From Burkholderia sp. (GTDB taxonomy: Bacteria; Pseudomonadota; Gammaproteobacteria; Burkholderiales; Burkholderiaceae), in contig NZ_JAHACR010000005.1 of the NCBI RefSeq assembly GCF_018375725.1, forward strand, positions 1 through 55,794: a stretch of 55,794 nucleotides of DNA, read 5' to 3'. The translations under genes and the position numbers were made by a program. The notes under the pieces were generated by a model. That model was not told the origin of the DNA, did not search any database, and saw only the letters and a program-made list of their open reading frames with translations. Position 1 is the stretch's first letter. Each line of letters opens with the position of its first letter. Below are positions 32,442-41,214 of this stretch, piece after piece.

Positions 32442-33923
32442 TCAGTGCGTCGACGCCGTTGCCGGCGCGGCGCTTGCCGGCTTCGCTGCGTCAGCGGCGA
32501 GCGGCACCCACACGATGAAGCGCGAGCCGCCGTCCGGCGCGTCCGCATACGACACGCTGCCACCGTGCATCGCGATGATGTCGTGCACGATCGCGAGGCC
32601 GAGGCCCGCGCCCGTCTCGACGCCGTTGCCGCTTTGCGCATCGCCGCGGAAGAACCGCTTGAACAGATCTGCCTGCTGGCTTGCCGGCACGCCCGGGCCA
32701 TTGTCCTCGACGACGATCTGGGCGCCCGGCGCGCCCGATTCGCGGGCCACGCGCGCGACGTTCACCGTGATCCGCGCGCCGTGCGGCCGCCCGAGCGGCA
32801 CGTACTTCAGCGCGTTGTCGAGCAGGTTCGCGATGACCTCGCGCAGCAGGACAGGATTGCCGCGCACGAGCAGCGGGGACTCGTCGTCCGAAGCATCGCA
32901 GCGCTGGAAGCCCAGGTCGACGTGCGCGGCGAGCGCGCGCGGCACCCATTCGGCGCCGGTCTCGAACGCGAGCGCGGCCAGATCGACGTCGACGAAGCGC
33001 GCAGCCTGCTCGCCCGGCTCCGCGCGGGCGAGCGACAGCAGCTGGTTCGACAGCCGCACCGCGCGATCGGCGGCGTCGCGCAACTCATGCACCGCGGTGA
33101 GCGTCTGTTGCGCATCGCGTGCGACGGCGGCCTGTTCCGCGTGCAGCTTCACCGCGGTGAGCGGTGTCCGCAGCTGATGGGCCGCATCGGCGATGAACTT
33201 GCGCTGGGAGTCGAGCGCGGTCTTGAGGCGCCCGAGCAGTGCGTTCATCGCGCTCGTGAGCGGACGGATTTCGAGCGGGACGTCGGTTTCGTCGACCGGC
33301 TCGAGCGACGTGTGAGTTTGCCGGTTCAGCGAATCGGCGAGATGCGTGAGCGGGCCGAGCTGCTGGTTCACGACCCGCCAGACGATGCCCCAGCCGGCGA
33401 GCAGCAGCAGCAGCAGCGGCATCATGATCGCAACGAGGAATTCGGCGGCGATCCGATAGCGGTGCCGCACCGGCTGCGCAACCTCGACGACCATCGGCTT
33501 GGCGCCGTCGATTTCCTCGACGCGCACCTGCGCGACCCGCACCGCGCGGTTGTCGTATTCGGCTTCGAACACGTAGGCGTGGTGCATGCGCCGCACGTTG
33601 GTGCCGCGCAGCGGCAACTTGGGATCGCCGGCGATTTCCTGCTCGCCGTCGCTGATCCGGTAGATCAGCGCTTCGGTGGGATCGGAGAACATGGCCTGCG
33701 CGAGCGGCGGCACGGTGAACGGCGCGTCGGGGCCGGCGATCTGGATCTGTTTCGAGATCGCCGTTGCGAGATCGGCGAGCGAGCGGTCGATCACATGCTG
33801 CGTGTATTGCCACGCGAGCCAGTACGCAATCAGCCCGCTCATCAGCGCGAGCATCGACAGCGGCGCGGCAAGGCGCCGCAACAGCGAGCGGCGCAGGCTG
33901 GTCACAGCCGGATCAGAGGACAT
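32442..33923 (-). CDS. TctE-like sensor histidine kinase
   Basis: A 493-residue membrane kinase. One transmembrane helix near residues 20-40, a periplasmic sensor of the 2CSK-N type, and a second helix around 165-185 (FLVAIMMPLLLLLLAGWGIV) are followed by a HAMP-like linker. The H-box is AAHQLRTPLTAVKLHAEQ, the N-box NLLDNALKYV, and the G-boxes are VEDNGPGVP and GAGLGLAIVHDI. The last 15 residues are Ala/Pro/Thr-rich. I chose the ATG at 33921-33923 (MSSDPAVTS). It lies downstream of its response regulator with an 93-bp gap that holds a hairpin. The signal is unknown; TctE relatives sense tricarboxylates. Confidence 0.9.
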   Translation of the reverse strand: MSSDPAVTSLRRSLLRRLAAPLSMLALMSGLIAYWLAWQYTQHVIDRSLADLATAISKQIQIAGPDAPFTVPPLAQAMFSDPTEALIYRISDGEQEIAGDPKLPLRGTNVRRMHHAYVFEAEYDNRAVRVAQVRVEEIDGAKPMVVEVAQPVRHRYRIAAEFLVAIMMPLLLLLLAGWGIVWRVVNQQLGPLTHLADSLNRQTHTSLEPVDETDVPLEIRPLTSAMNALLGRLKTALDSQRKFIADAAHQLRTPLTAVKLHAEQAAVARDAQQTLTAVHELRDAADRAVRLSNQLLSLARAEPGEQAARFVDVDLAALAFETGAEWVPRALAAHVDLGFQRCDASDDESPLLVRGNPVLLREVIANLLDNALKYVPLGRPHGARITVNVARVARESGAPGAQIVVEDNGPGVPASQQADLFKRFFRGDAQSGNGVETGAGLGLAIVHDIIAMHGGSVSYADAPDGGSRFIVWVPLAADAAKPASAAPATASTH

Positions 33924-33943
33924 GTCACGCAAGCAATGAATAA

Positions 33944-33966
33944 GCGCCGCTCACGGGGAGCGGCGC
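33944..33966 (-). promoter_or_regulatory. Intercistronic hairpin between response regulator and kinase genes
   Basis: A perfect 9-bp stem GCGCCGCTC / GAGCGGCGC with a 5-nt loop. On the minus strand it is followed by TTATTCATT, too weak for an efficient terminator, so it may reduce kinase expression relative to the regulator or protect the upstream mRNA. Confidence 0.5.
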
Positions 33967-34016
33967 GGTCGGGCGGGGCAGGCCTGGCGGGCGAAGCGGG
34001 CAGGCCCGCGCGCCGG

Positions 34017-34709
34017 TCACGCGTTCGCCGTCTGGCGGATTTCCTGCAGCAGGTAGCCGAAGCCGCGCACGGTGACGATCTCGACACGGCACTGCTCGAG
34101 CTTCTTGCGCACGCGATGCACATAGACTTCGATCGCGGTATCGCCGAGATCGCCGCCGAAGTGCGTCAGGTGATCCTGCAGCTGCGCCTTGCTGACGACG
34201 CGGCCGTGACGCATCAGCAGCATTTCGAGCACCGCGAATTCGCGCGGCGACAGTTCGAGCGGCTTGTCGTCGTTGAAGATGCGGCGGTCGACGCCGGACA
34301 GGCGCACGCCGCCGAGGGACACTTCCGGACGCGGCATGTCGCTGTGCGGGCCGCTGCGGCGCATGACCGCGCGGATCCGCGCTTCCAGCTCGGCCGGCTC
34401 GAACGGCTTCAGAATGTAGTCGTCGGCGCCGGAGTTCAGGCCCTGAATCCGGTCGTTCAGTTCGTCGCGCGCGGTCAGTACGATGACGGGCGTGTGGCGG
34501 TTGGTCTGGCGGAAGCGGGTCAGGAGCGTCATGCCGTCGATGCCCGGCAAGCCGAGATCAAGGATGACGAGCTCGTGGCGGTTCTGCGCGAGCGCCTGTT
34601 CGGCAAAAATGCCGTCGTGGACCATATCGACGGTAAAGCCAGCCTGTTCGAGGCTGCTCTGGATGCCGCGTGCGATGGGGCGGTCGTCTTCGATCAGAAG
34701 GAGTCGCAT
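34017..34709 (-). CDS. OmpR/PhoB-family response regulator
   Basis: A 230-residue regulator with a receiver domain (LLIEDDRPIARGIQSSLEQA; phospho-acceptor Asp51 in LVILDLGLPGIDG; VIVLTARDE; YILKPFEPAEL) and a C-terminal winged helix (LSPREFAVLEMLLMRHGRVV ... TAIEVYVHRVRKKL). It is closest in style to QseB/TctD regulators. The gene is first in a two-gene operon with the TctE-like kinase, and is divergent from the DUF3717 gene. Its targets are not apparent from the sequence. Confidence 0.93.
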   Translation of the reverse strand: MRLLLIEDDRPIARGIQSSLEQAGFTVDMVHDGIFAEQALAQNRHELVILDLGLPGIDGMTLLTRFRQTNRHTPVIVLTARDELNDRIQGLNSGADDYILKPFEPAELEARIRAVMRRSGPHSDMPRPEVSLGGVRLSGVDRRIFNDDKPLELSPREFAVLEMLLMRHGRVVSKAQLQDHLTHFGGDLGDTAIEVYVHRVRKKLEQCRVEIVTVRGFGYLLQEIRQTANA

Positions 34710-34831
34710 GAGATTCGCTCAAGTACAATGGGTTGGCGGTTCAGGCACGCGGACAGCACGACACCATTTCCACAGGGGTGCCGCAAAGCATGACGTCAAG
34801 CAAGGCGGCCAGCGAACGAATCCATCCAATC

Positions 34832-35062
34832 ATGTCCGATATTTCGATCCACGACCTTGAAGCCGCGATCAATTTCTGGCGCGCCCGCTCGCCGTCCAGC
34901 GGCGACGAACTCAAACTCTGCGAAGAGGCTAGCGCGCTATCCAAGCCGTATGCGCTGCTGATTGTACAGCGCGGAAGCGTCCTGCAACTGGAAGGTTTGG
35001 ACCCCAGGGCGCGGAAAGCGTATGACACTTACATGCGCCTTAAGGATGGCTTGGAAAGCTGA
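34832..35062 (+). CDS. DUF3717 family protein
   Basis: A 76-residue soluble protein beginning MSDISIHDLEAAINFWRARS and containing LKLCEEASALSKPYALLIVQ and LDPRARKAYDTYMRL. I recognise this as the DUF3717 pattern, common in Burkholderiales and of unknown function. Two starts are possible: the ATG at 34832 used here, which begins the conserved part, or the ATG at 34790, which would add MTSSKAASERIHPI. Neither has a strong Shine-Dalgarno. It is divergent from the response regulator and ends just before a probable terminator hairpin. Confidence 0.78.
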   Translation: MSDISIHDLEAAINFWRARSPSSGDELKLCEEASALSKPYALLIVQRGSVLQLEGLDPRARKAYDTYMRLKDGLES

Positions 35063-35066
35063 AGGC

Positions 35067-35102
35067 TTTCGCTGAGTTCATCCTAGGAAACGTTCAGCGA
35101 AA
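35067..35102. terminator. Probable bidirectional terminator hairpin
   Basis: Inverted repeat TTTCGCTGA (35067-35075) / TCAGCGAAA (35094-35102) with an 18-nt loop that itself holds TCCTAGGA. It lies between the DUF3717 gene (plus) and phhB (minus). The T-runs are short, so confidence is moderate. Confidence 0.5.
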
Positions 35103-35148
35103 TGAAAAGTTGACGCGCCGCACGCGGGAACGCGCGCGGCGGTGACGG

Positions 35149-35457
35149 TCAGGCGGCGGGCTTTGCGTGCGCGCCGGCCTGGTCGATGAATTGAGCGAGC
35201 TTGATGTCGCGCTCGGTCAGGCCGTCCGCATCGTGCGTCGAGAGCGTGACGTCGACGCGGTTGTAGACGTTGAACCATTCCGGATGGTGATTCATTTCCT
35301 GCGCCTTGATTGCGACGCGCGTCATGAAACCGAATGCCTCGTTGAAATCGGCGAAGCGCAGGCTGCGCTGGATCGCGTCGCGGCCCGGCACGGCAGACCA
35401 TTGCGGCAGGCGTTCGAGCTGAGTTTTACGTTCTTCTGATGTGAGTTTGTGAATCAT
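35149..35457 (-). CDS. phhB: Pterin-4-alpha-carbinolamine dehydratase PhhB
   Basis: A 102-residue enzyme that dehydrates the 4a-hydroxypterin made by phenylalanine hydroxylase so the cofactor can be recycled. The family motif NHHPEWFNVYNRVDVTLSTHD holds the catalytic histidines (EMNHHPEW), and IHKLTSEERKTQLERLPQW is the usual N-terminus. The ATG at 35455-35457 begins at the conserved start; a much longer open frame upstream is a shadow of phhA. It is 80 bp downstream of phhA on the same strand, so both are probably one operon. Confidence 0.95.
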   Translation of the reverse strand: MIHKLTSEERKTQLERLPQWSAVPGRDAIQRSLRFADFNEAFGFMTRVAIKAQEMNHHPEWFNVYNRVDVTLSTHDADGLTERDIKLAQFIDQAGAHAKPAA

Positions 35458-35537
35458 CGTGGACCTCGTTTGGAAACGCGGGCCGCGCAATACGAACCGC
35501 GCGGCGCCGGCACCGATCATTCTTTCATAGTTGTGTG

Positions 35538-36431
35538 TCAGACGTCGGCGTCGTCGGGCCAGCCTTCCCCGCTGCCGCGATGCAGGACGCGGTCGGTGCC
35601 GAGCACCGCGCCGGCCGGATGCTCGGGGAGGCCGGCGAGACGGTCGGCGAGGGCGCGCGTGTCGACGTGCGCGAGGGCGAACAGCTGCGCGAAGTCGTCG
35701 ATCACGAAGTAGGTCTTCTGGAACGTGTCGATCCGGTACTTCGTGCGCATCACGCGTTCGAGATCGAAGCCGAGCCGGTTCGGCGCTGCGCTTTCGAGGC
35801 TGTACAGGCTTTCGCCCTTGCTCGACACGATGCCCGCACCGTAGATCGACAGGCCGTTCGTGCCGCGTTCGTCGCGGATCAGCCCGAATTCCACCGTGTA
35901 CCAGTAAAGCCGGGCGAGACGGGCGAGCGCCTGCGGATCGTCGGCGACTGCGAGCGCGGCACGGCCGTACGCGTGCATGTAATCGGCGAAGACGGGGTTG
36001 ATCAGGAGCGGCACGTGACCGAACAGGTCGTGGAAGCAGTCCGGTTCCTGCAGGTAGTCGAGCTGGTCGGGACGGCGCATCCACCATGTGACCGGGAAGC
36101 GTCGGTTCGCCAGATGCTCGAAGAACACGCGGTCCGGCACAAGGCCCGGCACAGCGACGATTTCCCAGCCGGTCGCCGGTTTCAGCTGGCGGTTGACGTC
36201 GGCGAACGACGGGACGCGATCCGCGCTGAGCTCGATCTTCGCGAGGCCGGCGACGAAGGCGTCGCACGCGCGGCCCTGCAACAGGGCCGACTGGCGCGCG
36301 TAGAGCTGGTTCCACACCGCGTGATCGACCTGGCCGTACTGTTCGAGCGGCTGGTCGATGGTGAAATCGGCGCGGGTTTCGAGGCCCGCGTCGAACTGTT
36401 CCTTCAGTTTCGCGGTGACGACGGTGGACAT
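35538..36431 (-). CDS. phhA: Phenylalanine 4-monooxygenase PhhA
   Basis: Converts phenylalanine to tyrosine with tetrahydropterin and O2. The 297-residue length is that of monomeric bacterial enzymes lacking the regulatory ACT domain. The non-heme iron ligands are visible: His134 and His139 in CFHDLFGHVPLL and Glu181 in WYTVEFGLI; pterin/substrate region residues lie in WWMRRPDQLDYLQEPD and SIYGAGIVSSKGES. I chose the ATG at 36429-36431 (MSTVVTAKLKEQ); a start 29 codons upstream would add an unusual Cys-rich stretch. It is divergent from an Lrp-type regulator. Confidence 0.96.
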   Translation of the reverse strand: MSTVVTAKLKEQFDAGLETRADFTIDQPLEQYGQVDHAVWNQLYARQSALLQGRACDAFVAGLAKIELSADRVPSFADVNRQLKPATGWEIVAVPGLVPDRVFFEHLANRRFPVTWWMRRPDQLDYLQEPDCFHDLFGHVPLLINPVFADYMHAYGRAALAVADDPQALARLARLYWYTVEFGLIRDERGTNGLSIYGAGIVSSKGESLYSLESAAPNRLGFDLERVMRTKYRIDTFQKTYFVIDDFAQLFALAHVDTRALADRLAGLPEHPAGAVLGTDRVLHRGSGEGWPDDADV

Positions 36432-36570
36432 GTTCGGCTCGACGCAAGAGGGGTTGCAATACATGCAAGTGTAGAGCGGCCGATACGCGGATTGGGCGCA
36501 AAATTGTCGATGATTCACGTTGTGATGCGATAATCGCGCACCGATATATCAATTCACGCGGAGAATCTTC
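36432..36570. promoter_or_regulatory. Divergent phhA / Lrp-regulator promoter region
   Basis: 139 bp between the two starts. A -10-like GATAAT lies at about 36528-36533 facing the regulator, and the segment GCAATACATGCAAG near 36453 is A/T-richer and could be the phhA promoter side. Lrp-family regulators usually bind several sites in such spacers, but none is clear enough to name. Confidence 0.4.
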
Positions 36571-37056
36571 ATGTTGGAACTCGATCACTTCGATCTGGCG
36601 CTTCTGGACGTGCTGCAGCGCTTCGGCCGCGCGACCCATCAGCAACTGGGCGAAGAGGTGCCGCTGTCGCCATCGCAGATCGGCCGGCGCCTGCAGCGCC
36701 TCGAGGCCGCGGGCGTGATCGAGGGCTACCGGGTGATGCTGCGGCCGGAGAAGCTCGGGCTCGGCGTCACCGCGTTCACGAGCCTGAAGCTCAAGCATCA
36801 TGGCGATTCGATCATCGAGCAGTTCCAGCAGCAGATCGACGTGCTGCCTGAGGTGCTCGAATGCCATGCGGTCGTCGGCGATGCCGATTATCTGCTGCGC
36901 ATCGTCGCGCCGGATCTGAACGCGCTGTCGCAGTTCGTGATGAAGAAGCTGATGCGTGTGCCGGGTGTCGACAGCGTGCGGTCGAACATCGTGCTGACGA
37001 CCTTCAAGCGCAACGGTGCGCTGCCGCTCGCGCACCTTGCGCCGGGCGCGGCTTGA
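36571..37056 (+). CDS. Lrp/AsnC-family regulator, probably of phhAB
   Basis: A 161-residue regulator with an N-terminal helix-turn-helix (LDHFDLALLDVLQRFGRATH ... LSPSQIGRRLQRLEAAGVIEGY) and a C-terminal RAM/ACT-like ligand domain (LECHAVVGDADYLLRIVAPD). Lrp proteins form octamers and respond to amino acids. Its divergent position next to phhA suggests aromatic-amino-acid control of phenylalanine hydroxylation, a role played by a sigma-54 regulator, PhhR, in Pseudomonas. The role here is inferred from context. Confidence 0.9.
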   Translation: MLELDHFDLALLDVLQRFGRATHQQLGEEVPLSPSQIGRRLQRLEAAGVIEGYRVMLRPEKLGLGVTAFTSLKLKHHGDSIIEQFQQQIDVLPEVLECHAVVGDADYLLRIVAPDLNALSQFVMKKLMRVPGVDSVRSNIVLTTFKRNGALPLAHLAPGAA

Positions 37057-37128
37057 AAAGAAGTGCGGCGCATCGAAAGGTGAGGCAAGCGGCCAGCCGG
37101 GACGAACCGCCGCGACGCGCATGCCGGA

Positions 37129-38037
37129 TCAGGTGACGGATCCGGGCCATTGCGCATCGATCAGCCGCAACGCTGCCGCGATCGCCGGCTCGTCGCGGCG
37201 CGCCGCGAGCGTCACGAATGTCAGCGTGGTCGGTACCGTCACGCGTTCGACGGTCGTCAGCGCATGCGCGTGTGCTTCGGCCAGCGCGACCGCGTCGCGC
37301 GCGAGCGTGAGTCCGATCCCCGATTTGACGAGGTCGAGCATCGACTGCTCCTGATCGACCTCGGCGACCTTGACCGGCTGCGCGTGCGCATCGGCGAAGC
37401 GGCGCGACAGCAGCCGGTGATGCGCGGATTCCGGCGGCGTCCAGATCCAGGGCAGCGCGGCGAGCGCGCGCCAGTCGTGCGCCCGCTGCACGCGCTCGTT
37501 CCAGCCCGCCGGCGCCAGCACCCGATATTGGAAATGGGTGAGCGTGACGGTATGGAACAACGCACCGTCGCGCGGATCGTCGTCGCCCGGCTGGCCGATG
37601 TAGTAGCCGACGTCGAGCGCCTGCGCGCGCACCTGCTCGAGCACCCAGCCCGACATGCCGTGCCGCAGTGCGGGCTCGATCTGCGGATGCGTCTCGACGA
37701 GCGTGCGCAGGAAGCCGCCGAGGCGCAGGAAACCCGGATCGAGGATCGTGCCGATCCGCAGCCGTCCGCGCACCTCGTGCCGCAGAGCGGCAGCGGCGCG
37801 CAGCACGTCGGCAGCCGATGCGAGCGCGCGTTGCGCATGCGGCAGCAGTGTCTGTCCGTCGCGCGTCAATGCAAGCCCGTGCGACAGGCGCGTAAACAGC
37901 ACGACGCCGAGCGTGGCCTGAAGATGCTTGATCTGCAGGCTGACGGCAGGCTGCGTCAGGTGCAGCTGCTCGGCGGCGCGTGTCAGGTTGCCTTCGCGGG
38001 CCACCGCGACGAATGCGCGGAGCAGGGTGAGATCCAT
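37129..38037 (-). CDS. LysR-family regulator divergent from a GMC oxidoreductase
   Basis: A 302-residue LysR protein with the helix-turn-helix MDLTLLRAFVAVAREGNLTR ... LHLTQPAVSLQIKHLQ and a two-lobe effector domain. The start at 38035-38037 gives the standard LysR N-terminus; a 13-codon longer version is less typical. It faces the GMC oxidoreductase gene across 227 bp, the usual arrangement for a LysR activator and its target. The inducer is unknown. Confidence 0.88.
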   Translation of the reverse strand: MDLTLLRAFVAVAREGNLTRAAEQLHLTQPAVSLQIKHLQATLGVVLFTRLSHGLALTRDGQTLLPHAQRALASAADVLRAAAALRHEVRGRLRIGTILDPGFLRLGGFLRTLVETHPQIEPALRHGMSGWVLEQVRAQALDVGYYIGQPGDDDPRDGALFHTVTLTHFQYRVLAPAGWNERVQRAHDWRALAALPWIWTPPESAHHRLLSRRFADAHAQPVKVAEVDQEQSMLDLVKSGIGLTLARDAVALAEAHAHALTTVERVTVPTTLTFVTLAARRDEPAIAAALRLIDAQWPGSVT

Positions 38038-38264
38038 CGTCGTGATATGAGCGCGGCTTATAACGCGCTTCAGCATATCTCATTGGATTGCTGCCGGGCA
38101 GTGGAGGTACGCTTCATCGGCGCGGGATCGCCGCAGCGACCGCTATCGTCGGCGGCACGCGGTCGGCGGCGAAGGCGAACGGTGAGTTCGTGAAATTATT
38201 CTGACGCACCATGCCGGATGCGCGTCGCACGATGCACAACGGACAACAACCAAGGGGACACGCC

Positions 38265-39950
38265 GTGAACAGCGAACGGACGCTCGAAGGCGAATTCGAT
38301 TACGTGATCGTCGGCGCGGGCACGGCGGGCTGCGTGCTCGCGAACCGTCTGACCGAAGATCAGGACGTCAGCGTGCTGCTGCTCGAAGCGGGCGGCAAGG
38401 ACGACTATCACTGGATCCATATCCCGGTCGGCTATCTGTATTGCATCGGCAATCCGCGCACCGACTGGCGCTACAAGACGCAGCCGGAGGCGGGGCTGAA
38501 CGGCCGCGCGCTTGCGTATCCGCGCGGCCGCGTGCTCGGCGGCTCGTCGTCGATCAACGGGATGATCTACATGCGCGGCCAGCGCGAGGACTATGACGGC
38601 TGGGCGCGCGAGACGGGCGACCCGGGCTGGTCATGGGACAGCGTGCTGCCGATCTTCAAGCGCAGCGAGGATCATCACGCGGGCGCAAGCGACGCGCATG
38701 GCGCGGGCGGCTACTGGCGCGTGGAAAAGCAGCGGCTGCGCTGGGAGATTCTCGAATCGTTCGCGCAGGCGGCGCAGGAAACCGGAATCCCGGCGACCGA
38801 CGATTTCAACCGGGGCGACAATGCCGGCGTCGGCTATTTCGAGGTCAACCAGAAGCGCGGCGTGCGCTGGAATACGTCGAAGGCGTTCCTGCGCCCGGCG
38901 TTCGCGCGGCCGAACCTCACGGTGATCACCGGCGCCCAGGCGGAGCACGTGATCTTCGACGGCAAGCGCGCGGCGGGTGTCGCGTATCGCGGCAACGGCA
39001 CCGCGTTCGTCGCGCGGGCGCGTGCCGAGGTGCTGCTGACGTCGGGCGCGGTCAATTCGCCGCAATTGCTCGAATTGTCCGGCATCGGCGACGGGCGCCG
39101 GCTGCAGGCGCTCGGCATCGATGTCGTGCACGACCTGCGCGGCGTCGGCGAAAACCTGCAGGATCACCTGCAGTTGCGCATGACGTTTCGCGTGCAGGGG
39201 GTGCGCACGCTCAATACGCTGGCTGCGCACTGGTGGGGCAAGCTCGCGATCGGCGCCGAATATGCATTGCTGCAACGCGGACCGATGTCGATGGCGCCGT
39301 CGCAGCTCGGCGCGTTCGCGAAATCCGATCCGGACGATCCGGCACTGACGCGTCCCGATCTCGAATACCACGTGCAGCCGCTGTCGCTCGACCGCTTCGG
39401 CGAACCGCTGCACAACTTCAATGCATTCACCGCATCGGTCTGCCATCTGCGCCCGACATCGCGCGGCAGCATCCATATCGCGAGCGCCGACGCGGGCGCG
39501 GCGCCCTCGATCGCGCCGAACTATCTGTCGACCGATCATGATCGCCACGTCGCTGCGAACGCGTTGCGACTCACGCGCCGGATCGCGTCCGCGCCGGCAC
39601 TCGCGCGCTACCGCCCGGAGGAAATCCTGCCGGGCACACGTTACCGGAGCGAAGCGGAACTGATCGAAGCGGCCGGCGCGATCGGCACGACGATCTTTCA
39701 TCCGGTCGGCACCTGCCGGATGGGACGCGCGGACGATCCCGCTGCCGTCGTCGACAGCCGGCTGCGGGTGCGTGGCATCGCGGGGCTGCGGGTGGTCGAT
39801 GCATCGGTGATGCCGTTCATTACATCGGGCAACACCAATTCGCCGACGATCATGATTGCGGAGCGCGCAAGCGACATGATTCGTGCGGACCGGCGTGCGA
39901 CGCGCGATGCGACGCACGCGCAAAGCGACACGACCGTGCCGGCCGCATGA
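38265..39950 (+). CDS. GMC-family oxidoreductase (choline/alcohol dehydrogenase type)
   Basis: A 561-residue FAD enzyme of the glucose-methanol-choline family. The dinucleotide-binding motif is DYVIVGAGTAGCVLANRLTE; the GMC signatures are YPRGRVLGGSSSINGMIYMR and LTSGAVNSPQLLELSGIG; the C-terminal catalytic region has FHPVGTCRMG and ITSGNTNSPTIMIAERAS, with the active-site His and Asn. I chose the GTG at 38265 because AAGGGGA lies 6 nt upstream and it directly precedes the conserved part; an ATG 18 codons upstream has no such site. The substrate could be an alcohol or choline-like compound. Confidence 0.9.
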   Translation: MNSERTLEGEFDYVIVGAGTAGCVLANRLTEDQDVSVLLLEAGGKDDYHWIHIPVGYLYCIGNPRTDWRYKTQPEAGLNGRALAYPRGRVLGGSSSINGMIYMRGQREDYDGWARETGDPGWSWDSVLPIFKRSEDHHAGASDAHGAGGYWRVEKQRLRWEILESFAQAAQETGIPATDDFNRGDNAGVGYFEVNQKRGVRWNTSKAFLRPAFARPNLTVITGAQAEHVIFDGKRAAGVAYRGNGTAFVARARAEVLLTSGAVNSPQLLELSGIGDGRRLQALGIDVVHDLRGVGENLQDHLQLRMTFRVQGVRTLNTLAAHWWGKLAIGAEYALLQRGPMSMAPSQLGAFAKSDPDDPALTRPDLEYHVQPLSLDRFGEPLHNFNAFTASVCHLRPTSRGSIHIASADAGAAPSIAPNYLSTDHDRHVAANALRLTRRIASAPALARYRPEEILPGTRYRSEAELIEAAGAIGTTIFHPVGTCRMGRADDPAAVVDSRLRVRGIAGLRVVDASVMPFITSGNTNSPTIMIAERASDMIRADRRATRDATHAQSDTTVPAA

Positions 39951-40434
39951 CACGCGTATGTCGACATCCATTTGCATCGTTTGCTTGATTGATCAATCAA
40001 GCGAACCGATCGCCGATTATTTCGATTCAACCGATATTCGGCGGTTTGCATCGCACTGCAATAGCACGCCCTTTTTGCGTCGCGTGATGACGCGCAAATG
40101 GAATGCGTCATTCATCGCGCCATATATCACGCCGCGTTGCGGATGCGCCCGCGCACACTGCGAACCGGCGCGCATTCCGCCTGAAAATGCCTGCGCTAAA
40201 GGGATGATTCGATTGCCGATATAGCGGCCAGCCCTATAAGTGCAAATCCCGATGATTGCACTGCACCAATGGCGAGACAATGTCCCGCAGTGTGAATACG
40301 CGTCGGCGCGGGAGACCACCCTCGATGCGCGCGACACCAAGCCTTGGGGGGCAGCCCACTCATCCGCTGAACATTTCGTGGCCGCATGCGCGAATCCTCC
40401 CGGTGCTTCGCCTGACTTCGTAACGGAAGGGAAC
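39951..40434. promoter_or_regulatory. Spacer with near-perfect 28-bp palindrome upstream of the first HAAT operon
   Basis: 484 bp between the GMC gene and the first transporter gene. At 39983-40002 lies the perfect palindrome with half-site GCTTGATTGA; three of four further flanking pairs also match, giving 28 bp (39979-40006) with one mismatch. The inner TTGATTGATCAATCAA looks like a TetR-family operator and could also fold as a hairpin after the GMC gene. The rest is A/T-richer than average (for example around 40010-40040). No convincing gene; an open frame from 40240 simply leads into the next coding sequence. Confidence 0.5.
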
Positions 40435-41214
40435 ATGATTCTCGGCGACACGATTCTCGAAACACGCGGATTGACGAAGGAATTCAAGGGATTCACCGCG
40501 GTGAACGGCGTCAATCTGCGCGTGCGGCGCGGTTCGATCCATGCGTTGATCGGGCCGAACGGAGCGGGCAAGACGACCTGCTTCAACCTCCTGACCAAAT
40601 TCCTGACGCCGACCGCCGGCCAGATCGTCTTCAACGGCATCGACATCACCGACGAGCGCCCCGCGCAGGTTGCGCGCCGCGGCATCATCCGGTCGTTCCA
40701 GATCTCGGCGGTCTTCCCGCACCTGACGGCATTGCAGAACGTGCGCATCGGCCTGCAGCGCGCGCTCGGCACCGAATTCCAGTTCTGGCGCAGCGAGCGC
40801 ACGCTGAAGGTGCTCGACGATCGCGCGATGGATCTGCTGACGCAGGTCGGCCTCACCGATTTCGCGCATGTGCCGACCGTCGAGCTGGCCTACGGACGCA
40901 AGCGCGCGCTCGAGATCGCCACGACGCTCGCGATGGAGCCGGAACTGATGCTGCTCGACGAGCCGACGCAGGGCATGGGCCACGAAGACGTCGATCGCGT
41001 GACCGCGCTGATCAAGAAGGTGGCGAGCGGCCGCACGATCCTGATGGTCGAGCACAACATGAACGTGATCGCGGGCATCTCCGACACGATTACCGTCCTG
41101 CAGCGCGGCGAGGTGCTGGCCGAAGGTTCGTATGCGGAGGTGTCGAAGAATCCGCTCGTCGTCGAGGCCTATATGGGCAGCGCCGACGCGGCGCTCGCGG
41201 GAGCGCACGCATGA
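40435..41214 (+). CDS. HAAT-type ABC transporter ATPase, LivG-like (system 1)
   Basis: A 259-residue ATPase of a branched-chain amino acid/urea/amide-type importer. Walker A is GPNGAGKTT (40-48), the signature is the family variant LAYGRKRALEIATTLA, and Walker B is LMLLDEPTQGMGHEDVD. The Q-loop region is SFQISAVFPHLTALQNV. The ATG at 40435 is supported by GGAAGG (40425-40430). It is the first gene of a five-gene operon and overlaps the next ATPase gene by 4 bp. The substrate cannot be set from the ATPase. Confidence 0.92.
   Translation: MILGDTILETRGLTKEFKGFTAVNGVNLRVRRGSIHALIGPNGAGKTTCFNLLTKFLTPTAGQIVFNGIDITDERPAQVARRGIIRSFQISAVFPHLTALQNVRIGLQRALGTEFQFWRSERTLKVLDDRAMDLLTQVGLTDFAHVPTVELAYGRKRALEIATTLAMEPELMLLDEPTQGMGHEDVDRVTALIKKVASGRTILMVEHNMNVIAGISDTITVLQRGEVLAEGSYAEVSKNPLVVEAYMGSADAALAGAHA

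Noticed and set aside
32127..34793. 888-codon plus-strand frame across the kinase and response regulator
   Set aside because: Runs antisense through two clear genes and out of frame through the SET gene end; composition is typical of a shadow.
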